64,000 bases of DNA, taken from Longimicrobiales bacterium. GTDB taxonomy: Bacteria; Gemmatimonadota; Gemmatimonadetes; Longimicrobiales; Gaopeijiaceae. Location: the NCBI GenBank assembly GCA_029245345.1, contig JAQWPM010000024.1, positions 62,001-126,000 on the forward strand, read 5' to 3'. The notes beneath the pieces are model-generated. The model did no database searches and was not told the DNA's origin. It worked only from the letters and a program-made list of their open reading frames with translations. The position numbers and the translations under genes were made by a program. Shown here piece after piece: positions 57,471 through 64,000 of the stretch; positions within the stretch are counted from its first letter, which is position 1; every line of letters begins with the position of its first letter.

Positions 57471-57935
57471 GTGGCCAAGCAGTATTGGTTGATGAAGTCG
57501 GAGCCAGACGTCTATTCGATCGACGATCTAGAGAAAGAAGGCTCGACGTGCTGGGAAGGCGTCCGCAACTACAAGGCCCGCAACAACATGCAGGCCATGA
57601 AGATTGGCGACGAGGTGATCTATTATCACTCGAACGCCAAGCCGCCTGGAGCAGTGGGAATTGCTCGAGTCTGTGGGCTGGCCTACCCGGACCACTTCGC
57701 GCTCAAGAAGGGGCACAAGTACTTCGATGCGAAGTCTGACCCGGAGAAGCCGCGTTGGTTCATGGTCGACGTCGAATTCGTAGGGAAATTCGATGACATT
57801 GTTGGTTTGCCCGAACTGAAGGCCGACGCTGCACTCGCGGACATGGAGTTGATCCGGTACGGCCGGCTCTCTGTTCAATCCGTGAAAAAGGCCGAGTTCA
57901 CCCGAGTGAAGAAGATGGCTGGGTATAAGGGATGA
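57471..57935 (+). CDS. EVE domain-containing protein
   Basis: A 154-residue single-domain EVE (PUA-like) protein. GTG start after GGAAGG. The family hallmark opening YWLMKSEPDVYSIDDL, WEGVRNYKARNNM, and GDEVIYYHSNAKPPGAVG are all present. EVE domains bind modified bases in nucleic acids; a cellular role is not established by this context. Its stop overlaps the next ATG as ATGA. Confidence 0.93.
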   Translation: MAKQYWLMKSEPDVYSIDDLEKEGSTCWEGVRNYKARNNMQAMKIGDEVIYYHSNAKPPGAVGIARVCGLAYPDHFALKKGHKYFDAKSDPEKPRWFMVDVEFVGKFDDIVGLPELKADAALADMELIRYGRLSVQSVKKAEFTRVKKMAGYKG

Positions 57936-59161
57936 GAATCCTCTCCGCGTCGGCTCTCTTGTTGTTGCTCGCTGCCTCAGGGGTTGCCGCGCAGAAAGTC
58001 CCCGACGCTCGGTCCCTCGGCATCCCACTCACGGGAACGCCAGGGCCGAACAACGCGATCACAGATGTGGCTGGCGTCGAGGTGGGACATAGCACGATCA
58101 TTCGTGGTGAAGGGAGATTGGTCGTTGGAGAGGGTCCGGTTCGCACAGGCGTGACGGCCATTATGCCGCGCGGAAGGAATGCCGGTGATTCGGTGTTCGC
58201 AGCGTGGTATAGCTTGAACGGCAACGGTGAGATGACCGGCACTACCTGGATCGAGCACTCGGGGATCATGGAGAGCCCCGTCCTCATTACGAACACTCAC
58301 AGCGTGGGTGTCGTTCGGGATGCGGTGATCGACTGGATGCGCTTGCGTGACCCGAGTTTTCTCTGGGCCCTGCCCGTCGTTGCGGAGACATATGACGGCA
58401 GCCTGAACGACATCAACGGCTTCCATGTGAAACCCGAACATGCTTTCCAGGCCATTGAGAACGCGCACGGCGGTGCCGTCGAGCAGGGTGCGGTGGGCGG
58501 TGGCACGGGCATGCGCTGCCATCAATTCAAGGGTGGTATTGGGAGCTCGTCCCGAGTGGTCGGGGAGTACACGGTCGGGATTCTCGTGCAGTGCAATCAG
58601 GGACTTCGTGCGGACCTGCGTATTGCCGGACTGCCGGTTGGCGAGATGATGCCGCAGCCCGCAGCGTGCTACGCGGATCGATCCATCCCAGCCGAGGCGC
58701 TCCGCCGCAACGTTCCCTGGTGCGATTCCGGTGACGATGCCGAGGGAGCCCTAGAGGAGATCCCGGACGGCGCAGGCTCCATCATCATCGTGCTCGCGAC
58801 AGACGCTCCGCTGTTGCCGACTCAGATCAAGCGACTCGTCACTCGGACGTCATTGGGCCTCGCGCGCATCGGGGGGATGGGGTACAACGGTTCGGGCGAT
58901 ATCTTCCTCGGATTCAGCACGGCGAATCGTGAAGCTGCCGCGGCGCGTTCGGGGACACCGGCACTTAGAATGTTGCCGAACGACAGACTCAACGGTCTGA
59001 TCGCGGCGTCTGTCCATGCCACTGAAGAAGCGATCTTAAACGCGATGCTCGCAGCAGAAACGCTGACGGGCATCGACGGATATACAGTACCTGCGCTCCC
59101 GCATGATCGTCTCCGCGAGATCATTGAACGGGCAGGGCCGGCGCTTGGAAGTTCTCGGTAG
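57932..59161 (+). CDS. Secreted P1/S58 family peptidase (DmpA-like aminopeptidase)
   Basis: A 409-residue Ntn-type self-processing aminopeptidase with signal peptide (SALLLLLAASGVAAQ). Family blocks: GPNNAITDVAGVEVGHSTI, GVTAIMPRG, GGGTGMRCHQFKGGIGSSSR carrying the autocleavage/nucleophile Ser, and RIGGMGYNGSGDIFLGFST. It cleaves N-terminal residues (including D-amino acids or beta-alanyl peptides in relatives). Coupled to the EVE gene; an M28 peptidase follows 23 bases later. Confidence 0.92.
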   Translation: MRILSASALLLLLAASGVAAQKVPDARSLGIPLTGTPGPNNAITDVAGVEVGHSTIIRGEGRLVVGEGPVRTGVTAIMPRGRNAGDSVFAAWYSLNGNGEMTGTTWIEHSGIMESPVLITNTHSVGVVRDAVIDWMRLRDPSFLWALPVVAETYDGSLNDINGFHVKPEHAFQAIENAHGGAVEQGAVGGGTGMRCHQFKGGIGSSSRVVGEYTVGILVQCNQGLRADLRIAGLPVGEMMPQPAACYADRSIPAEALRRNVPWCDSGDDAEGALEEIPDGAGSIIIVLATDAPLLPTQIKRLVTRTSLGLARIGGMGYNGSGDIFLGFSTANREAAAARSGTPALRMLPNDRLNGLIAASVHATEEAILNAMLAAETLTGIDGYTVPALPHDRLREIIERAGPALGSSR

Positions 59162-59184
59162 TTCACTCTAAAGAGGTGGATTCA

Positions 59185-60780
59185 ATGCGTAGCTTTGTTC
59201 GTTTGACTCACCTGTCGGCTGCGGTTGTGGCCTTGGTGATTTTTGTCCCTCGTGCGGCGGACGCTCAGTCGCTCGCGACCGACGATCCGGTTCTTCGTGC
59301 CATTTGGGCCGAAGGCATGAACAACTCCCAATTCGAGCCCCTCGCGCAGGCGTTGCTCGACTCGGTCGGGCCGCGACTTACTGCGTCGCCAGGCATCGAG
59401 GCCGCTCAGGGCTGGGCCGTAAAGACGCTTCAAGGCTGGGGCGTCGAAGCCAAGACCGAGCAGTATGGGACTTGGGAAGGTTGGGCGCGCGGCGTAAGCC
59501 ACGTCGACCTGATCTCGCCACGGGTCCGCTCGCTAGAAGGCCGCATTCTCGCATGGAGCCCCGGCACTGACGGCCGACCGGTCGAGGGTGAAGTCACTGC
59601 TCTTCCGGTGATCGATTCGCCGGGAGACTGGGAAGCGTTTCTCGGCACGGTGAGCGGGAAGTGGGTCATGATGTCCTACCCAGAGACGTCGTGCCGAGCC
59701 AACGAGCAGTGGGCCGAATTTGGTGCACCCGGCTCTGCGCAGCGTTACGCACAGGAGCGTTCAATGGGACAGCGCCGCTGGGCGCAGAGCCTAGCGGCAA
59801 CGGGTTCGCAGGACGGCCGTCGCCGTGATCTGCACGCGGCGCTGGAGGAAGCCGGCGCTGCGGGGATCATCACGTCACAGTGGCCGGGATCGTACGGCAC
59901 GACGCGGGTCTTCAATGCCTACAATCGTGACTCCCCTACGTTCGAGCTTGGGTGCGAGGACTACAGCCTCGTGCATCGCCTGACCGCGAACGGTCAGAAC
60001 CCGGTGCTGCGCCTGACGGCAGAGGCCGAGAACCGTGGAGAGGTCCCGGTCTTCAACGTGGTCGGCGAGATCCGCGGGACCGAGCGCCCAGATGAGTACG
60101 TGATGCTGTCCGCCCACTTCGACTCCTGGGAAGGCGGATCCGGGGCCACGGATAACGGGTCCGGTTCTGTTCTCATGATGGAGACGATGCGGATTCTCCG
60201 GAGCACGTACCCGAACCCAAAGCGGACCATTCTCATCGGTCTGTGGAGCGGTGAAGAGCAGGGGCTGAACGGTTCTCGCGCGTTCTCCGAGGACCATCCT
60301 GAGGTTGTTGCAGGCCTCCAGGGGCTCTTTAACCAAGACAACGGTACGGGCCGAATCGTGAACATGAATGCTCAGGGGCTGACCGAAGCGTATGGCTCCC
60401 TGGCGCGCTGGATCGGGCAGGTGCCGGCAGAGGTCACGAGAGGCCTTTCGCACAACTTGGGCAGCCCGGGCAGTGGAGGTTCAGACTATGCGTCGTTCAT
60501 CTGCCACGGTGCGCCCGCTTTCAACCTCGGAGCATTGGGTTGGGATTACGGCTCTCACACCTGGCACACGCACCGGGACACGTTCGACAAGCTCGTTTTC
60601 GACGACTTGCGGAATAACGCAGTGCTGACTGCGTCTCTGGTGTACCTCGCGTCTGAGGACGATGAATTCACGGACCGGACGCAACGTACGGAGATCCAGG
60701 GCCGTGGGGGCCAGCAGGGATCGTGGCCGGCCTGCTCGCTCGCGGTCCGCAGCTCCAGTACGAGTCCGCGGATGCAGTAG
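59185..60780 (+). CDS. Secreted M28 family zinc peptidase (second copy)
   Basis: A 531-residue exported M28 peptidase. The ATG at 59185 has GAGGTGG five bases upstream and opens a signal peptide (LSAAVVALVIFVPRAADA). Zinc blocks: MLSAHFDSWEGGSGATDNGS, IGLWSGEEQGLNGSRAF, FNQDNGTG, and a late His near GALGWDYGSHTWHTHRDT. A PA-like insert occupies residues 130-260. Similar in plan to the gene at 10512-11984. The C-terminal tail after residue 505 is polar and Gly/Ser-rich. Confidence 0.9.
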   Translation: MRSFVRLTHLSAAVVALVIFVPRAADAQSLATDDPVLRAIWAEGMNNSQFEPLAQALLDSVGPRLTASPGIEAAQGWAVKTLQGWGVEAKTEQYGTWEGWARGVSHVDLISPRVRSLEGRILAWSPGTDGRPVEGEVTALPVIDSPGDWEAFLGTVSGKWVMMSYPETSCRANEQWAEFGAPGSAQRYAQERSMGQRRWAQSLAATGSQDGRRRDLHAALEEAGAAGIITSQWPGSYGTTRVFNAYNRDSPTFELGCEDYSLVHRLTANGQNPVLRLTAEAENRGEVPVFNVVGEIRGTERPDEYVMLSAHFDSWEGGSGATDNGSGSVLMMETMRILRSTYPNPKRTILIGLWSGEEQGLNGSRAFSEDHPEVVAGLQGLFNQDNGTGRIVNMNAQGLTEAYGSLARWIGQVPAEVTRGLSHNLGSPGSGGSDYASFICHGAPAFNLGALGWDYGSHTWHTHRDTFDKLVFDDLRNNAVLTASLVYLASEDDEFTDRTQRTEIQGRGGQQGSWPACSLAVRSSSTSPRMQ

Positions 60781-60810
60781 GATCGGCGGCGCTCAGCGCT
60801 GTGGAAACTG

Positions 60811-60843
60811 GCGGGGGTCGACTTGTGTCGGCCCCCGCTTTTT
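60811..60843 (+). terminator. Rho-independent terminator
   Basis: A 12-bp stem (60811-60822 with 60827-60838, one G-U), TTGT loop and five Ts. It ends the EVE-S58-M28 transcript. Confidence 0.9.
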
Positions 60844-60950
60844 CGTCGCATATGCCGTCGTACGCGATCGCTGGATCATGGATGGCGACCCTCGGTACCG
60901 CCGCCTACTTTTGCCCCCCCCTCCGTCAGACACTCTAAGGCAGCGACGAG

Positions 60951-62429
60951 ATGATTCAGAACTATTTGGGCGGAGCCTGGCGCGAAGCCTCGGCGACCGA
61001 GTCGCTTCCCATCAGAAATCCAGCCACGGGAGAGGAGATCGGGCGAGTCCCGCTTTCCACTGCTTCCGATGTCGACGCAGCAGTTCAGGCTGCGAAAGCG
61101 GCGTTTCCGGCGTGGCGGTCCACGCCATCTCCGGAGCGTGCGCGCGTCATGTTCCGGTTCAGGGCACTCCTGGAAGAGCACAAGGAGGAGCTCGCCACGC
61201 AGCTGACAATCGAGCACGGCAAGATCATCGCGGAGACGCGCGGTGAGGTTCAGCGTGGCATCGAGAACGTCGAGCATGCGTGTGGTATCCCCACGCTCAT
61301 GATGGGCGACACGATCGAGGAGATCTCGAGCGGAATCGACTCGGCTTCGTGGCGGCAGCCCCTAGGGGTATTTAGCGTGATCACGCCGTACAATTTCCCG
61401 GTGATGATCCCGCTCTGGTTCTGGCCTTACGCGGTCGCTACCGGCAACACAGTCGTTCTGAAACCCAGCGAGCAGGACCCGCTAACACACCAGAAGATCG
61501 TAGAGCTGGCAGAACAAGCCGGCCTACCGCCCGGTGTCCTCAACGTGGTCCACGGTGGGCAGCAGGTCGTAGAGTCGATCTGTGATCACCCAGACATCGT
61601 CGGTGTCTCATTCGTTGGCTCGAGTCGCGTTGCGGAGATCGTGTACAAACGTGCGGCGAACGCGGGGAAGAGAGTCCAGACGCTGGGCGGAGCGAAGAAC
61701 TACCTCATCGTTCTTCCTGATGCGGATATGGATGCGACGCTCGACGCATGTGCCGGGTCGATCTTCGGTTCGACGGGTCAACGGTGTTTGGCAGGGAGCG
61801 TGGTCGTGGGAGTGGGCGATGCTCACCCACAGATCCGCGAGCGTCTCATGGACTACGCCTCATCAATTCGGCTTGGAGACGGTCTGGTGCCCGGGACCGA
61901 CATGGGCCCTGTCATTTCGGCGCCGCACCGAGATCGTGTGAACGCCTTCATCGACCAGGGGGTGGCCGACGGAGCAACGCTCTCGCTCGATGGCAGGGAC
62001 GCCTCGGTAGAGGGTTTCGAGAACGGCTATTGGATCGGCCCCTCGGTCTTCGAGGACGTGGCGCCCGACATCTCCATCGGGACCGAGGAGATCTTCGGAC
62101 CGGTCGCGACCATCAATCGCGCGAAGACTGTCGACGAAGCCATCGCCATGATGCAGGCGAGCCGGTACGGTAACGCGTGTTCGCTCTTCACCAACAATGG
62201 TGGCGCGGCTCGTGAATTCAGATATCAGGCCGGTATCAGTATGATCGGCATCAACATCGGTGTCGCGGCACCCATGGCCTTCTTCCCGTTTGGCGGCTCG
62301 AAGGGGTCGTTTTTCGGTGACCTGAAAGCCCAAGGCCGGGACGCCATCGCGTTCTATACGGATCAGCGTGTGGTCATCTCTCGTTGGTCCAACGTCTCTG
62401 CAGACCCCCATCACCCCAAAGAATCATGA
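60951..62429 (+). CDS. mmsA: CoA-acylating methylmalonate-semialdehyde dehydrogenase
   Basis: A 492-residue aldehyde dehydrogenase of the MmsA branch, converting methylmalonate or malonate semialdehyde to propionyl- or acetyl-CoA. The catalytic Cys279 sits in GSTGQRCLAG. FSVITPYNFPVMIPLWFWPYA and the C-terminal PFGGSKGSFFGDLKAQGRD are typical of MmsA. It acts in valine, beta-alanine and thymine/uracil breakdown, fitting the coupled aminotransferase that follows. Confidence 0.94.
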   Translation: MIQNYLGGAWREASATESLPIRNPATGEEIGRVPLSTASDVDAAVQAAKAAFPAWRSTPSPERARVMFRFRALLEEHKEELATQLTIEHGKIIAETRGEVQRGIENVEHACGIPTLMMGDTIEEISSGIDSASWRQPLGVFSVITPYNFPVMIPLWFWPYAVATGNTVVLKPSEQDPLTHQKIVELAEQAGLPPGVLNVVHGGQQVVESICDHPDIVGVSFVGSSRVAEIVYKRAANAGKRVQTLGGAKNYLIVLPDADMDATLDACAGSIFGSTGQRCLAGSVVVGVGDAHPQIRERLMDYASSIRLGDGLVPGTDMGPVISAPHRDRVNAFIDQGVADGATLSLDGRDASVEGFENGYWIGPSVFEDVAPDISIGTEEIFGPVATINRAKTVDEAIAMMQASRYGNACSLFTNNGGAAREFRYQAGISMIGINIGVAAPMAFFPFGGSKGSFFGDLKAQGRDAIAFYTDQRVVISRWSNVSADPHHPKES

Positions 62430-63742
62430 CCGCACCCAGCCTCGCCGCAGGCGCCACGAGCGCCGAGATCGTCCACGGACAGCGAGAGTACCTGCTGCCA
62501 TCGATGCTCCACATGTACTCCGAGCCACTCAGCCTGGTGGAGGGGAAAGGTGTTCGTGTGAAGGATGCGGAGGGGAGAGAGTACCTCGATCTCTTCGCGG
62601 GCATTCTCACCACTTCCGTCGGGCATTGTAATCCCCGCGTAAATGATGCGGTGAACACGCAGATGAACCGGCTGGGCCATGTGTCGACGCTGTATTCCAC
62701 GGGAATGCAGGTCGAGGCTGCCAAGAGGATTGCTGAGATTTCTCCGGGTGAACTTAGGCGCACCTTCTTCAGCAATTCAGGCACGGAGGCCATTGAGACG
62801 GCGCTCATGATGGCGTGCCTGGCCACGGGCCGAAACGAGATCATCGGGCTAAGGGTTGGCTATCACGGCCGGTCGTTCATGGCCACGAGCGTCACCGCGC
62901 ACTCGGGCTGGCGTCCGCTCTCTACCCCCATCGCGGGCATCAAACACGCGAAGTCTCCCAACGCATACCGGTGCCCCTACAAGCAGCCTTGTGACGATAC
63001 CTGCGTCGACAAATTTGTGGACGACCTCGAAGAGGTGATCGTGACGTCGACCAACGGACGGCCTGCCGCGTTCATTGCGGAGACGATTCAGGGTGTGGCC
63101 GGCTACGTGGTGCCCCCGCCGACTTATTTCGAGAAGGCCGCTGAGGTGATCCACAGCTACGGCGGACTCCTCATCATCGACGAAGTGCAGGCTGGTTTTG
63201 GTCGATGCGGTAAGCACTGGTTCGGCATCGATCACTGGGGAGTCGAGCCGGACATCATGGTCATGGCCAAGGGCATCGCGAACGGTGCGCCGGTGGGTGC
63301 AACGGTCACGACCGACGAGATCGCGCACGCTTGGAAGGGGAAGACGATCTCCACCTTTGGCGGAAATCCGGTTTCGATGGCTGCGCTGTGTGCGACCCAA
63401 GACGAACTGAAAGCGTGTGACGCGCCCGCGAATGCGGAGGCTCGTGGTGCGGAACTGCGTGCGGGCCTAGAGGCCATTCAGGGTCGTCACCCTTGGGTTG
63501 GCGACGTCCGGGGCATGGGCCTCATGCAGGCCATGGAAATCGTGAAGGATCCCATGACCAAAGAGCCAGACAACGACCGGACTGCTGCGTTTCTTCAGGC
63601 GACGCGCGACGAGGGCTTGTTGATTGGTGTCGGTGGCCTGAACGGAACTGTCGTGCGCATCGGACCGGCCTTGAATATCAGTTCAGAGGATATCGCGGAG
63701 GGGCTGGCGAAGCTTGGGAGGGCAGCGGATAAGGTAGGGTAG
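62426..63742 (+). CDS. Class III aminotransferase (AGXT2/beta-alanine-pyruvate type)
   Basis: A 438-residue PLP-dependent omega-aminotransferase. Start at the ATG at 62426, overlapping the mmsA stop (ATGA). Signatures: SNSGTEAIETALMMA, GYHGRSFMATSV, LIIDEVQAGFGRCGKHW and the PLP Lys in MAKGIANGAPVG. A Cys-rich loop YRCPYKQPCDDTC matches AGXT2-like members. With MmsA it would convert beta-alanine or beta-aminoisobutyrate to acyl-CoA. The acceptor is probably pyruvate or glyoxylate. Confidence 0.92.
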   Translation: MTAPSLAAGATSAEIVHGQREYLLPSMLHMYSEPLSLVEGKGVRVKDAEGREYLDLFAGILTTSVGHCNPRVNDAVNTQMNRLGHVSTLYSTGMQVEAAKRIAEISPGELRRTFFSNSGTEAIETALMMACLATGRNEIIGLRVGYHGRSFMATSVTAHSGWRPLSTPIAGIKHAKSPNAYRCPYKQPCDDTCVDKFVDDLEEVIVTSTNGRPAAFIAETIQGVAGYVVPPPTYFEKAAEVIHSYGGLLIIDEVQAGFGRCGKHWFGIDHWGVEPDIMVMAKGIANGAPVGATVTTDEIAHAWKGKTISTFGGNPVSMAALCATQDELKACDAPANAEARGAELRAGLEAIQGRHPWVGDVRGMGLMQAMEIVKDPMTKEPDNDRTAAFLQATRDEGLLIGVGGLNGTVVRIGPALNISSEDIAEGLAKLGRAADKVG

Positions 63743-63839
63743 GACGGAGGAGTTCTTGCAACTCCCGGAGACGAGGCGCGAATTGGCACCTATGTGAGAC
63801 GGAAAATCATTCTGGAATGAGCTGAAGGAACGCTGAATT

Positions 63840-64000
63840 GTGCGGGTCGGGTCGGTCTGCCTACCTAACTACCAACCTATCGTCGAGGCCGGGCTCCAGG
63901 AGATGCGGCTACGAGCCACCGGTGATGCAGAGTTGGAAGCCGCCGTTGAGGCGAAGCTGCTGAACAACCAAGTGCTGGGCCGTCCGTCTCGTGTGCGGGA
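63840..64000 (+). CDS. Possible 5' fragment of a gene running off the window
   Basis: A GTG at 63840, right after an in-frame TGA (63834-63836), opens a frame that stays open to the window end (53 codons). The sequence VRVGSVCLPNYQPIVEAGLQ, then ELEAAVEAKLLNNQVLGRPS, has natural composition while the other two forward frames carry stops. GAAGGA lies about 11 bases upstream. No family recognised. Confidence 0.4.
   Translation, partial: MRVGSVCLPNYQPIVEAGLQEMRLRATGDAELEAAVEAKLLNNQVLGRPSRVR

Overview
The window is GC-rich, gene-dense bacterial DNA with no rRNA, tRNA, CRISPR array or insertion sequence that I could see. An alternative complex III operon, a TonB receptor paired with a DUF4249 lipoprotein, many secreted peptidases (M28, S9, M24, M81, S58) and RpoD-like sigma regulation fit a heterotrophic Gram-negative bacterium. 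The mix resembles marine or soil Gemmatimonadota. That assignment is inference from gene content, because no marker RNA is present.

Layout. 2-6608: actBCDEF, the quinol-oxidising alternative complex III, cut at its 5' end by the window and closed by a clear terminator. 6681-7552: structured non-coding DNA and two tiny membrane proteins. 7549-17165: secreted hydrolases (M81, sulfatase, M28, S9), a DEAD-box helicase and an unknown secreted protein. 17265-22976: unknown lipoproteins, the DUF4249/TonB-receptor pair and a two-gene deletion scar. 22966-27733: beta-lactamase-family hydrolase, inositol-phosphatase-like enzyme, a decayed GAF gene, and an acyl-CoA dehydrogenase-tatA-trmJ operon. 28023-38246: glycine cleavage H and P proteins, a lipoate/octanoyl ligase with a coupled leader ORF, and a complete peptide ABC transporter. 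38254-45316: exbB with its own promoter and terminator, a lytic transglycosylase, a cold-shock protein, polA and ssb. 45372-49422: outer-membrane barrel protein, primary-type sigma factor and an interrupted secreted-protein gene. 49464-53472: malic enzyme-phosphotransacetylase and PEP carboxykinase. 53647-60780: M24 peptidase, MATE exporter, methyltransferase, EVE protein, S58 and M28 peptidases. 60951-63742: methylmalonate-semialdehyde dehydrogenase and a class III aminotransferase.

Functionally, much of the window suits a cell living on peptides and amino acids. Secreted peptidases release peptides, the dpp-type importer takes them up, and glycine cleavage with its lipoylating enzyme, acyl-CoA dehydrogenase, mmsA and the aminotransferase catabolise the products. 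Malic enzyme and PEPCK link C4 acids to gluconeogenesis, and complex III carries the electrons.

The most unusual signal is a set of four short genes (18005-18709, 25076-25489, 48616-49422, 53647-53928). Each is split by one in-frame stop codon (TAG, TGA, TAG, TGA) while coherent coding continues in the same frame on both sides. Two of these stops sit where tryptophan is expected. A fifth locus (22259-22976) is a precise fusion of two truncated genes. These look like recent gene decay, sequence error or stop-codon readthrough, and reads or proteomics could separate those options.
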